Assembly (NCBI RefSeq): GCF_036421915.1
Contig: NZ_JAZGOM010000001.1
Source of the DNA: Georgenia_A wangjunii
GTDB lineage: Bacteria > Actinomycetota > Actinomycetes > Actinomycetales > Actinomycetaceae
Strand: one strand, 5' to 3'
DNA length: 64,000 nt
Part shown: positions 52,883 to 61,106 of the stretch, in pieces
Numbering within the stretch: position 1 is the stretch's first letter
Layout of the letters: each line of letters opens with the position of its first letter
The notes under the pieces: generated by a model
What the model saw: only the letters and a program-made list of their open reading frames with translations
The model's database searches: none
Told to the model about the DNA's origin: nothing
Made by a program: the position numbers and the translations under genes

Positions 52883-53749
52883 TCAACCGCCGGATGGGCT
52901 CTTCGGGCCGGCCATCGACCCGCCGTCGGGCGCGTCGTCCGTTGCGACGGTGGCCGCCAGGCGGTCGTGATCCACGATGGAGGTCCAGCGGCGTCCGGAG
53001 TCGATGATGCCGGCCTTGCGCAGCTGGCTCATCACTCGGGAGACCGACTCTGGGGTGGAGCCGGTCATGCCGGCGAGGTCGGCGCGCGTGAGGGGCAGCT
53101 GGATGAGGGTCCCGCCACCGGTACGTTCCTGCCCGAACTTCTCCGCCAGGCGCAGGAGCGTGGTCGCCACGCGCTGGGCGACGGTGGCGGTGGACTGCTG
53201 GGTCAGTCCGGTGCGGGCCTGGGCCAGCAGGGCGGACGTGTCGTCCAGGACCCGCAGGGCGACCTGAGGATGCTCGGTCAGGACGTCGCGGAAGGCGCGG
53301 GTGTCGATCCGTAGCGCGCAGGTCGTGCTCATCGCCCGGACCGTCTCGGGGTAGACGGGCTGGCCCAGAGCCTGCAGCCCGCCGAAGAGGTCGCCGGGGG
53401 CGAGGAGGCCGACGACGACGTCGTGCCCTCCGGGCGTCGGCCGGGACGCCTTCGCCCGGCCGGCGGCCAGGACGTAGAGGTGCTCAGCCGGTTGACCGGC
53501 GGTGTAGATCGCGTCGTCCTCCGCCCAGGACAGGGAGACCATGCGCTCGTCGATGTCGACCAGCTCGTCGCGGGAGAGGCCGGCGAAGAGCGGGACCTGC
53601 AACAGCACGCGCATGCGTACCGGCCCCGGGCAGTGGTGGGGCTGGGCGCAGGTCGAGCGCAGCGGGACCGTGCGCCGGGCGGGCGGCGGCGTGGGACCGG
53701 GGCGGTCTGGTCCCGGCGTGGTGGCGCCGGCGTGCGACACGGTGGTCAC
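52883..53749 (-). CDS. Crp/Fnr-family transcriptional regulator
   Basis: A 288-residue regulator. After a Pro-rich N-terminus with CAQPHHC (Cys34, Cys40), a cyclic-nucleotide-binding-like beta-barrel spans about 50-165 (PLFAGLSRDELVDIDERM, GRAKASRPTPGGHDVVVGLLAPGDLFGG). A dimer helix follows, then the winged HTH with LTRADLAGMTGSTPESVSRVMSQLRKAGII. It does not show the four-Cys pattern of [4Fe-4S] FNR. GTG 53749 has GGGAGG 6 nt upstream. Probably controls the downstream metal operon. Confidence 0.92.
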   Translation of the reverse strand: MTTVSHAGATTPGPDRPGPTPPPARRTVPLRSTCAQPHHCPGPVRMRVLLQVPLFAGLSRDELVDIDERMVSLSWAEDDAIYTAGQPAEHLYVLAAGRAKASRPTPGGHDVVVGLLAPGDLFGGLQALGQPVYPETVRAMSTTCALRIDTRAFRDVLTEHPQVALRVLDDTSALLAQARTGLTQQSTATVAQRVATTLLRLAEKFGQERTGGGTLIQLPLTRADLAGMTGSTPESVSRVMSQLRKAGIIDSGRRWTSIVDHDRLAATVATDDAPDGGSMAGPKSPSGG

Positions 53750-53812
53750 GGTCTGCCTCCCAGGGCATGGACGTGGGTGCGTGCAGGGTCAACGGCCGCC
53801 GCGACCGTGACC
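53744..53812. promoter_or_regulatory. Long-spaced inverted repeat at the start of the Crp/Fnr gene
   Basis: GGTCACGGTC (53744-53753) and GACCGTGACC (53803-53812) are perfect complements separated by 49 bp; one arm covers the GTG start codon and first codons. It may be a pair of regulator sites or a long hairpin in the leader. Confidence 0.3.
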
Positions 53813-53825
53813 ATTCCCGTCCTTG

Positions 53826-53940
53826 CGACGGGGCGTGGGTGCCCTGGGCGGCGTCCGGTGCCGTCGGCAGCGTCCGGTGCGTGCGCGGCGTCGGGGCGTG
53901 GACGGCCTCAGGGCGTGGGCGGCGTCAGGGCGTGGGCGCG
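53826..53940. repeat. Degenerate GC-rich direct repeats between crp and aldo/keto reductase
   Basis: GGCGTGGGTG-, GGCGTCCGGTG- and TCAGGGCGTGGGCG-like units repeat through this stretch (the last unit twice, crossing the 3' end of the aldo/keto reductase gene). No gene is seen in 53813-53924. Confidence 0.6.
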
Positions 53941-54791
53941 CCCGTGAAGTCCTCCGGGAAGCCGTTGAAGTGGTCGGGGTGGAAGCCCGTGCGGGCGCCG
54001 CGCTCGAGGGTGGCGATGGCGGCCATGTCGTCCGCCGAGAGGTCGAAGCCGAGGACGTCGATGTTCTCCGCCATGCGCGCCGGCGTGACTGACTTCGGGA
54101 TGACGACGTTCCCGAGCTGGAGGTGCCAGCGCAGGACGACCTGGGCGGGGCTGCGCCCGATCCGCTCCGCGATGCCGGTGATGACCGGGTCCGCGAGGAC
54201 GGTGCTGCGCCCGAGCGGGCTGTACGCCTCGGTGATGACGCCGCGGGAGGCGTTGAACGCGCGCAGCTCCGCCTGCTGGAGGTAGGGATGCACCTCGATC
54301 TGGTTGACCGCGGGGACGACGCCCGTGGCCTCGAGGAGCTGCTCGAGGTGGTGAGGCAGGAAGTTCGAGACGCCGATGGAGCGGATCCGTCCCGCGGCCT
54401 GGAGCTCCTCCATGGCTCGCCACGAGTTGACGAACTCCTTGCGCGCCGGGGCGGGCCAGTGGATGAGGTAGAGGTCGACGACGTCCAGGCCGAGGGCCTT
54501 GGCGCTCGCGTCGAAGGCGGCGAGGGTGGAGTCGTAGCCCTGGTCCGGGTTGGCGAGCTTCGTCGCGACGACGACGTCCTCGCGACTGAGCCCCGAGCTC
54601 GCTATGGCCTGTCCCACGCCGCCCTCGTTGCCGTACCGGGCGGCCGTGTCGATGCTGCGGTACCCGGCCGCGAGCGCGTCGGCGACGACGGCGGCGGTGT
54701 CCTCCGCCGGGACCTGGAAGACGCCGAAGCCCACCTGGGGCAGCACGGCGCCGTCGTTGAGGCTGATCTGGGGGACGGAGAGGTTGGCCAT
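53925..54791 (-). CDS. Aldo/keto reductase (2,5-diketo-D-gluconate reductase type)
   Basis: A 288-residue AKR of the AKR5 type: LPQVGFGVFQVP, SIDTAARYGNE (Asp and Tyr), VATKLANPDQGYDSTLAAFDASAKALGLDVVDLYLIHWP with Lys and His, VNQIEVHPYLQQ and the NADPH-binding IPKSVTPARMAEN. Reduces small aldehydes and ketones with NADPH. ATG at 54791 has AAAGG 5 nt upstream. It ends in the GC-rich repeats. Confidence 0.93.
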   Translation of the reverse strand: MANLSVPQISLNDGAVLPQVGFGVFQVPAEDTAAVVADALAAGYRSIDTAARYGNEGGVGQAIASSGLSREDVVVATKLANPDQGYDSTLAAFDASAKALGLDVVDLYLIHWPAPARKEFVNSWRAMEELQAAGRIRSIGVSNFLPHHLEQLLEATGVVPAVNQIEVHPYLQQAELRAFNASRGVITEAYSPLGRSTVLADPVITGIAERIGRSPAQVVLRWHLQLGNVVIPKSVTPARMAENIDVLGFDLSADDMAAIATLERGARTGFHPDHFNGFPEDFTGAPTP

Positions 54792-55088
54792 GAGGCCTTT
54801 GTACTCGTCGCCGAGGCGTCCTGGCCAAACCGGCCGGGGAAGGCGCTGGGGGCTGGGGGCGGGTCGGGGCCGCGGTCGGGGCCAGGGCGGAGGCGGGGCC
54901 CGAGGGGGGCCAGGGCCAGGGGCCGCGTCGGGCGGCGACCGGCGAACGCAGGAACGCAAGCACCTTGCCCGGCATACACGCAGGCGCGCGGAGGCCCTGC
55001 TCGGCTGGCGTGCGCAGGCCTGGAGTCGATGTCGGTGCTCGCCGATAGTCTCCATACAAGCGTTCGAGGTAGAGCGGAGGTGAGGACG
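54792..55088. other. Intergenic region between divergent aldo/keto reductase and DUF222 genes
   Basis: Holds promoters for both genes but no coding frame I can support. A TAGTCT -10 (55046-55051) would start a transcript near 55058 with GGAGG at 55076-55080 before the DUF222 ATG. The 54837-54930 part is G-rich low-complexity sequence. Confidence 0.5.
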
Positions 55089-57314
55089 ATGGTCGCGATG
55101 CCGGCGGTCGAGGAGCCAGACGGGCAGGGCGACGTCCTCACTGCGCCGGACGGCACGTGCTTACCGCGGACACCGCCGACACCCAGTCGGGGAGCCTCCT
55201 CTCGCCCATGGGTGGTCGATCAGCCGGGGCACGACGCCGACCGTGCCGCTGGGTCTGTCAGGGCCGCCGATGCCCCCGCGATCATCGCCACATCTCCCCA
55301 CGCGACTGGCCGCGCCGCAGCCGCCGCCACCACCACTGGCCGCGCTGCAGCCGCCGCCACCGCCACTGGCCGCGCTGCAGCCGCCGCCACCGCCACTGGC
55401 CGCGCTGCAGCCGTCGCCACCGCCACTGGCCGCGGCCCTGCCGTCACCCCCGCGACTGGCTGCGGCCCGGCCGCCGCAGACCGCTCGCCGGGCAGCGTCT
55501 CGGCATCCCCGACGCTCCTCGCAGCAGCGGTGTGTGCGGCGCTGGGCGCGCTGCGGGAGGCCGCGCCGGGATCGTCGGCGATCGGGTGGGAGCGGGGCGA
55601 GCGGGAGTCGGTGATCGGGTCGCTGGACACGTTGATCCGTGAGGCGACGCTGTACCGAGGTCAGCTCCTCCTGGCGCACAAGGAGGACGGGACGTGGGGC
55701 ACGGTGCGGGACCGGGACTTCACCGACTGGCGTTCCCGCACCACCGGCACGGGGCGCGGTGCGGCGGCCGGGGAGCTGGGGCTCGCGGAGGGGCTGGACG
55801 CCATGCCGGGTGTCGCGGACGCGGTGCAGGAGGGGACCATCACCCTGGAGCACGCCAAGACGTTGACCCGGTTGCGGGAGCACGCCTCGGCCGAGGTCAA
55901 GGACGCCCTGGCCGGTGAACTGGGCACCGAGCTCCTCGACCTCGCCGCCGACGTCCCCGCACCCGAGCTCGCCAAGGCCGCCAAGACGCGGGCGGCGGCG
56001 ATCGACGCCGCCGCGGCGCAGGCGGACTTCGACGCCGTCCACGCCCGCCGGTCGTTCACCGTGCGACGGCAGGCGGGTGGGCGCAAGGGTGAGTTCTTCC
56101 TCAATGACGTCGACGGCACCACCGTGGACACCGCGATCGACGCCATCGTCGGCAAACCCGCCAAGGACGACACCCGCACCCGCGAGCAGCGCCGCGCCGA
56201 TGCCCTGGTCACCATGGCCAACCGCGTCCTGCAGGTCGGCGCCGACCGCAACGGCGCCCAGATCCGCCCCCACCTCTCGCTCCTGGTGACCGAGGAGACG
56301 TGGACCGACGTCGTGCGCCACCGGATCCTCCTCGACGACGCCCTCACCACGCCACCGCCCGGCCCCGGGCAGCCCGGCCACTCCTTCTACCGCCCCGACG
56401 GCGACGAAGCCGACCACGGCCCGGGCGTCCGGCACAGCGTCGACGGGTCGTGCGGACCGGCCGGGAGCTCCGACAGCGATGACGGCCAGAGCGGGCCGCT
56501 GCCGCCGCTCGGCCTTCTGCCGGTGCTGCCGGACGTCGCACCGGCGATCCTCGAGGACGGTTCGATCGTCCCGCTCAGCGAGCTTCAGCGGGTCATGTGC
56601 GACTGCGAGATGACGCGCATCGTCCTCGACGCCCACGGCGTCCCGACGGACGTCGGACAGACCCAGCGCCACTACACCCGCGAGCTGCGCCGAGCCGTGA
56701 CCGCCCGGGACCGGCACTGCCAGTGGCCCCAGTGCACCCTGCGCGCCTCGTGGTGCGAGGTCCACCACATCACCTGGTGGTCCAACGGCGGAGCGACCTC
56801 CATCGAGAACGGCCTCACGCTGTGCAGCTACCACCACCACCGCGTCCACGCCGACCACATCCGCATCACCACCCTGCGCGACGGCCACGCCTTCCACGAC
56901 CGACACGGCACCCCCATCGGCACCAGTCTCTACACCCCGCCACCGAAACGTTCCGCTTGCGCGGGAAAGAACGAGCCCGACGGCCTCACACCACCACGAC
57001 CCGGCACTACTGGCACAACCCTGCCGACGAACGCTGGGGCAGCGCTGCCCACGCTCGAGGGGACAGCTCTGCCCCGGGGACAAGAAGCACCTCCGCCGGC
57101 GGGACACGAGGCAGCGCCGCCGACGCTCGAGGGGACAGCTCCGCCCACGGCCCAGCCGACAGTTGCGCCCACGGCCGCGACGACCGCGCCGCCTACGACC
57201 ACGGGGACGACGGGGCCCGGCCGCGACCGTCCACCGTCGACCCGCCGGACCACGCGCAGCCGGCCCCCGAAGTACGCACCAATCCTCTTCGACGTCGGCG
57301 GCCCGCCCTTCTGA
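55089..57314 (+). CDS. DUF222/13E12-repeat HNH endonuclease-domain protein
   Basis: A 741-residue protein of the actinobacterial 13E12 family. After a variable N-terminus with a 30-bp coding repeat (10-residue units of ATGRAAAAAT type), the DUF222 domain spans about 160-400 (GSLDTLIREATLYRGQLLLAH, EGTITLEHAKTLTRLREHA). The C-terminal HNH nuclease module has CQWPQC, CEVHHITWWSNGG, ENGLTLCSYHHHRVH near 540-590. A long Pro/Thr-rich tail with TLEGTA repeats follows. These multicopy genes have unclear function, possibly DNA-damage or mobile-element related. ATG 55089 follows GCGGAGG. Confidence 0.9.
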   Translation: MVAMPAVEEPDGQGDVLTAPDGTCLPRTPPTPSRGASSRPWVVDQPGHDADRAAGSVRAADAPAIIATSPHATGRAAAAATTTGRAAAAATATGRAAAAATATGRAAAVATATGRGPAVTPATGCGPAAADRSPGSVSASPTLLAAAVCAALGALREAAPGSSAIGWERGERESVIGSLDTLIREATLYRGQLLLAHKEDGTWGTVRDRDFTDWRSRTTGTGRGAAAGELGLAEGLDAMPGVADAVQEGTITLEHAKTLTRLREHASAEVKDALAGELGTELLDLAADVPAPELAKAAKTRAAAIDAAAAQADFDAVHARRSFTVRRQAGGRKGEFFLNDVDGTTVDTAIDAIVGKPAKDDTRTREQRRADALVTMANRVLQVGADRNGAQIRPHLSLLVTEETWTDVVRHRILLDDALTTPPPGPGQPGHSFYRPDGDEADHGPGVRHSVDGSCGPAGSSDSDDGQSGPLPPLGLLPVLPDVAPAILEDGSIVPLSELQRVMCDCEMTRIVLDAHGVPTDVGQTQRHYTRELRRAVTARDRHCQWPQCTLRASWCEVHHITWWSNGGATSIENGLTLCSYHHHRVHADHIRITTLRDGHAFHDRHGTPIGTSLYTPPPKRSACAGKNEPDGLTPPRPGTTGTTLPTNAGAALPTLEGTALPRGQEAPPPAGHEAAPPTLEGTAPPTAQPTVAPTAATTAPPTTTGTTGPGRDRPPSTRRTTRSRPPKYAPILFDVGGPPF
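55302..55470. repeat. 30-bp coding minisatellite in the DUF222 gene
   Basis: About six tandem units of 30 bp encoding ATGRAAAAAT-like decapeptides; the central units are nearly identical (ACTGGCCGCGCTGCAGCCGC core) and the outer ones diverge. It lies in the variable N-terminal region. Confidence 0.85.
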
Positions 57315-57350
57315 TCCCACGACGGAGCCGCCCGGGGCCCGCGGGAAGGC

Positions 57351-57377
57351 CCGCGCGCGGTGCGGACCCGCGCGCGG
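57351..57377 (+). terminator. GC hairpin after the DUF222 gene
   Basis: CCGCGCGCGG (57351-57360) and CCGCGCGCGG (57368-57377) are mutually complementary with a 7-nt loop, 36 bp after the stop. No T-tract. Confidence 0.5.
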
Positions 57378-57470
57378 CTTCGGTACCGCCGCCGCCGGGA
57401 CCAGGACGAGCGGCCCTGATCCCGGCGAGGCACTACCGAGTCCTGCCTTGCACCGGCACCGGCAGCTCGC

Positions 57471-57553
57471 GCCCGGCACGGGCACGGGTCACGGGGGCGC
57501 CCGGCACGGGCACGGGTCACGGGGCACGGGGCACAGGGCACAGGGCACAGGGC
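57471..57553. repeat. Low-complexity GGCACGG/GGGCACA tandem repeat
   Basis: Overlapping 6-, 7- and 25-bp units built from GGCACGG, GGTCACGGG and GGGCACA motifs, directly upstream of the 81-residue gene. Confidence 0.8.
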
Positions 57554-57639
57554 GGTGAGCCTCCCTCCCCACGGGCGGGCGACGCCGCCGTCGGCACCGA
57601 CCCCTGGTCAAAATCGCCAACCGGGCGGACGATGGCCGT

Positions 57640-57885
57640 ATGGGACGGCTCGTCGCGCTGCCCGCGCGGGGCGAGGTCTTCGCCGATGCACGCGGCGGAG
57701 GCCGGGTTCTGCGCGCGTCCTGGCACCACGAGGAGGGCGTCGTCGTCCTCTCGCTGTGGCGAGACGACGTGTGCACGGGGACCGTCCGGCTCGCCGCCGA
57801 GGACGTGCCGGCGCTACTCGCCGCCCTGGCCGGCGGGCTGGCGGAGCAGTACGAGCGCCCCCACGGGACGCGGCTCTCGAGCTAG
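57640..57885 (+). CDS. Conserved small actinobacterial protein
   Basis: An 81-residue protein, MGRLVALPARGEVFADARG, then RVLRASWHHEEGVVVLSLWRDDVCTGTVRLAAEDVPALLAALAGGL. I recognise this as a common conserved hypothetical of actinobacteria with two beta strands and a helix, but no function is known to me. No clear ribosome-binding site is seen; a CAAAAT -10-like hexamer lies at 57609-57614. Confidence 0.75.
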   Translation: MGRLVALPARGEVFADARGGGRVLRASWHHEEGVVVLSLWRDDVCTGTVRLAAEDVPALLAALAGGLAEQYERPHGTRLSS

Positions 57886-57897
57886 CCGGCGCGGCGG

Positions 57898-58671
57898 CTA
57901 CGGCGCCGGGTGGGTGACGTCGGCCCGGTCGGCGCCGAGCACGGCGACGAGGTCGTCTCCGTCGACGGTGGCCGCGACGCCGTGCGCCCCGGCGCCGATG
58001 GAGACCAGGCCCCGCACCCGCTCGTCAGCGACGACCGGCCACGGGTGCGTCGCACCGAACGGCGTGATGGTGCCGCGCTCGTACCCGGTCACGTCCTTGG
58101 CAGTGGCGGCGTCCGGCATCGACAGCCGGCTCACCCCGAGCAGCGCGCGCAGCTTCGGCCACGAGATGGTCCGGTCGCCGGGGACGAGGACGAAGAGGTA
58201 GTCCCCCTCGCCACGCCGCACGACGAGCGTCTTGATGAGCCCCGCCGGCTCGATCCCGCGCGCCGCCGCGGCCTCCGCGAGGCTGCTCACGCGGCCGTGC
58301 CGGGTGACGGTTGGCGCGAGGCCGGCAGCGTCCATGGCGGCAACGGCCGCCGTCTCGGGCGGCACTTCTGCGTGATCACCGGAGGAGGGGGTGCTGGGCG
58401 GGGCAGCGCCGGGCGGCACTTCTGCATGCTCCCCGGAGGAGGGGGTGTTGGGCGGGGCAGCGCCGGGCGGCACTTCTGCATGCTCCCCGGAGGAGGGGGT
58501 GTTGGGCGGGGCAGCGCCGGGCGGCACTTCTGCATGCTCCCCGGAGGAGGGGGTGTTGGGCGGGGCAGCGCCGGGCGGCACTTCTGCATGATCACCGGAG
58601 GAGGGGGTGCTGGGCGGGGCAGCGCCGGGCGGCACTTCTGCGTGATCACCGGAGGATGTGCGGGGGGTCAT
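57898..58671 (-). CDS. YbaK/EbsC-family aminoacyl-tRNA deacylase-like protein with N-terminal tandem repeat
   Basis: A 257-residue frame. Residues about 113-257 form a YbaK/ProX-like domain (SSLAEAAAARGIEPAGLIKTLVVRRG, VPGDRTISWPKLRALLG, GTITPFGATHPWPVVADE), likely hydrolysing mischarged tRNAs; the conserved Lys in LIKTLV is present. Residues 8-112 are six 18-residue repeats (HAEVPPGAAPPNTPSSGE) coded by the 54-bp array. ATG 58671 overlaps the GH65 stop (ATGA), which supports the long form. An internal ATG at 58335 would give a 145-residue protein with just the catalytic domain. Confidence 0.8.
   Translation of the reverse strand: MTPRTSSGDHAEVPPGAAPPSTPSSGDHAEVPPGAAPPNTPSSGEHAEVPPGAAPPNTPSSGEHAEVPPGAAPPNTPSSGEHAEVPPGAAPPSTPSSGDHAEVPPETAAVAAMDAAGLAPTVTRHGRVSSLAEAAAARGIEPAGLIKTLVVRRGEGDYLFVLVPGDRTISWPKLRALLGVSRLSMPDAATAKDVTGYERGTITPFGATHPWPVVADERVRGLVSIGAGAHGVAATVDGDDLVAVLGADRADVTHPAP
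58361..58655. repeat. 54-bp tandem array carrying the REP-like word
   Basis: Six copies of GGCACTTCTGC start at 58361, 58415, 58469, 58523, 58577 and 58631, an exact 54-bp period. Copies 1 and 6 end CGTGATCACC, copy 5 CATGATCACC, and copies 2-4 CATGCTCCCC, so the middle has been homogenised. Copy 5 contains the complement of the 18-nt word at 39638-39655. Confidence 0.95.
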
Positions 58672-61106
58672 CGGACCGTCGCCGGGGCGGGCACCAGGCC
58701 GCCCGGGTCCGCGGACCTTGAGCCGACCGGGTCCGCGGACCTGGAGCCGCCCGTGTCGGCGGGCGCGGGCCGGCGTCCCGCCGGCTGCTTAGGCTCGGGC
58801 AGGAGCGGTTCGCGGTGCGCGAGCGGGCGCACGACGTCCTGCCCTGCCCTGACCTCGACGTCCTCGCCGTAGAGCCGCAGCGGGATGGTGTGGCCGTTCC
58901 CCTCGAGCAGGCTGCAGCGCACCTCGGCCCGGTCGATCTCGACCTTGAGGGCCATCCCGTGCCAGCGCACCCGGAAGGCCAGCCGCGAGATCGCGCTCGG
59001 GAGCGCCGGGTCGAGCCGGAGGAACTCGGAGTCCCCCCGCAGCCCGCCGAAGCCGTCGACGAGCGCGGTCCACGCGCCCGCGAGGGAGGCCATGTGCACG
59101 CCCTCGCTCGTCGTGCCCTGGAGGTCGCGCAGGTCGACGAGCGCGGCCTCGTGAAGGTAGTCCAGCGCGAGGTCGAGGTGCCCGGTCTCCGCGCACATGA
59201 CCGCCTGCGTGCACGCCGAGAGGGAGGAGTCCCGCACCGTCCGGCGCTCGTAGTAGTCGAGGTTGCGGGCCTTCTGCTCAGGTGTGAACTCGTCCGGGCA
59301 CCAGTGCATCGCGAGGACGAGGTCCGCCTGCTTGACCACCTGCTTGCGGTAGAGCTGGAAGTACGGTGCGCTGAGCATGAGCGGGTACTCCCCGGTCCAG
59401 GCCGCGAAGTCCCACTCGGCGAAGCGGGTGAAGTCCTCGCACTGCGAGTGGACGCCCAGCTCCTCGTCGTACGCGATGTGGACGGCGTCGGCGGCCGCCC
59501 GCCAGGCGACCGCCTCCTCCGCGGAGACCCCGTTCTCGAGCGCGAGGTCGGGGTGGCGCTCGCACGCCCCTACTGCGGCGCGCAGGTTCCGCGCGGCCAT
59601 GAGGTTGGTGAAGACGTTGTCGTCGATGACCGCCGTGTACTCGTCCGGTCCCGTGACGCCGTCGACGTGCCACCCGCCGTGGCGGTCGTGGTGGCCCACG
59701 GACATCCACAGCCGGGCGGTCTCGACGAGCACCTCGAGGCCGCACTCGCGCTCGAGGTCGTGGTCGCCGGTGATGCGCCGGTACTCCTCGAACGCCCGCG
59801 CGATGTCCGCGTTGACGTGGAACGCCGCGGTCCCCGCCGGCCAGTAGGCCGACGTCTCCTCGCCGTTGATCGTGCGCCACGGGAACGCCGCGCCGGCCAG
59901 GCCGAGGGTGTGCGCGCGCTGGCGGGCGAGGTCGAGCGTCGAGGCCCGCCAGCGCAGCGCGTCCGCCGCCGCGTGCGGCGCGGTCATGATGAGGACGGGC
60001 AGGACGAAGCCCTCGATGTCCCAGAACGTGTGGCCGTTGTACCCGGTACCCGTCAGGCCCTTCGCACCGATCGCCCGCTGCTCGGCGCGCGCCCCGGCCT
60101 GGAGGACGTGGAAGAGGCCGAAGCGGACGGCCTGCTGGATGGCCGGGTCGCCCTCCACCTCGACGTCGGCGCGTTCCCAGAACCGGTCGAGGTACTCGCG
60201 CTGGCCCAGGAGGAGGGAGTCCCACCCGGCGTACCGGGCGCTCGTCAGGGCGGCGGCCACCTGGTCGCGCAGCGCGTGCGCGGACCGGTTGGCGGACCAG
60301 CCGTACCCGACGTACTTGACGATCCGCAGCGTCTGCCCGGGCTGGAGCACCGTGACGACGGTCGTACGTGCCCAGTCCTCCCGGACCTCGTTCTCGATCT
60401 CGTACTGGGCGGGCGCCTCGATGTCGTGGTCCATCGACGCCGCGATCATCAGCTCGCTCTGCCGGCTCTGGTGGATGAGCGAGGCGCCGCGCCGGTCCTT
60501 GTCCTGGCTGACCGGCACCAGCGGGGAGTCGAGGGCCTCGGCGACGCGCGGGTCGTCGCTGTGCACCTCGGGCGGCGCCTCGTTCGCGACGAGCTCGGAC
60601 TGGACCGTGATGCGCGCCGGGCCGTCGACCGCCTCCACCTCGTAGGCGATGGCGGCGATCGCGCGGTGGGTGAAGGAGACGAGCCGCGTCGAGCGGATCC
60701 GCACGTGCCTGCCTGCCGGGGAGACCCACTCGACCGCGCGGTGGAGCGTGCCCGCCCGCAGGTCGAGCACCCGCTCGTGAGCGAGGACACGCCCGTACCG
60801 CACGTCGAACGGCTCGTCGTCGACCATGAGCCGGATGAGCTTGCCGTTCGTGACGTTGACGAGCGTCTGGCCGGACTCGGGGTAGCCGTAGCCGCCCTCG
60901 GGGTAGGGCAGCGGGTGGTGCTCGAAGAACCCGCTCAGGTACGTGCCCTGCGCCCCGGCCGGCTCACCCTCGTCGAGGTTGCCGCGCAGTCCGAGGTGCC
61001 CGTTGGACAGCGCGAACAGGGACTCCGTCTGGCCGAGCGTCTCGAGGTCGAGGTGCAGCTCGTGCAGGCACCACGGGTCGGGCGCGAGGTCGGGCACGTC
61101 GTTCAC
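58668..61106 (-). CDS. Glycoside hydrolase family 65 disaccharide phosphorylase
   Basis: An 812-residue GH65 enzyme (trehalose, maltose, kojibiose or nigerose phosphorylase type), splitting an alpha-glucoside with phosphate to beta-glucose 1-phosphate plus glucose. It has the N-terminal beta-sandwich (SNGHLGLRGNLDEG), a (alpha/alpha)6 barrel with GYNGHTFWDIE, the catalytic Glu in GVTGPDEYTAVIDDN, KQADLVLAMH, and the phosphate loop TTSEGVHMASLAG. The Pro-rich C-terminus has a GSRSADP repeat. Substrate not resolved. The adjacent beta-phosphoglucomutase (ATGA overlap) would use the product. Confidence 0.93.
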   Translation of the reverse strand: MNDVPDLAPDPWCLHELHLDLETLGQTESLFALSNGHLGLRGNLDEGEPAGAQGTYLSGFFEHHPLPYPEGGYGYPESGQTLVNVTNGKLIRLMVDDEPFDVRYGRVLAHERVLDLRAGTLHRAVEWVSPAGRHVRIRSTRLVSFTHRAIAAIAYEVEAVDGPARITVQSELVANEAPPEVHSDDPRVAEALDSPLVPVSQDKDRRGASLIHQSRQSELMIAASMDHDIEAPAQYEIENEVREDWARTTVVTVLQPGQTLRIVKYVGYGWSANRSAHALRDQVAAALTSARYAGWDSLLLGQREYLDRFWERADVEVEGDPAIQQAVRFGLFHVLQAGARAEQRAIGAKGLTGTGYNGHTFWDIEGFVLPVLIMTAPHAAADALRWRASTLDLARQRAHTLGLAGAAFPWRTINGEETSAYWPAGTAAFHVNADIARAFEEYRRITGDHDLERECGLEVLVETARLWMSVGHHDRHGGWHVDGVTGPDEYTAVIDDNVFTNLMAARNLRAAVGACERHPDLALENGVSAEEAVAWRAAADAVHIAYDEELGVHSQCEDFTRFAEWDFAAWTGEYPLMLSAPYFQLYRKQVVKQADLVLAMHWCPDEFTPEQKARNLDYYERRTVRDSSLSACTQAVMCAETGHLDLALDYLHEAALVDLRDLQGTTSEGVHMASLAGAWTALVDGFGGLRGDSEFLRLDPALPSAISRLAFRVRWHGMALKVEIDRAEVRCSLLEGNGHTIPLRLYGEDVEVRAGQDVVRPLAHREPLLPEPKQPAGRRPAPADTGGSRSADPVGSRSADPGGLVPAPATVR

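Larger units (their letters stand above)
57315..57639. other. Intergenic region with terminator hairpin and G-rich low-complexity repeats
   Basis: No gene is supported in these 325 bases. They contain the hairpin at 57351-57377 and, at about 57471-57553, tandem low-complexity units of GGCACGGGCACGGGTCACG and GGGCACA type. Confidence 0.6.

Noticed and set aside
58361..58655. Possible CRISPR array
   Set aside because: The whole 54-bp unit is repeated with no unique spacers, and it is in frame with a gene; it is a minisatellite.
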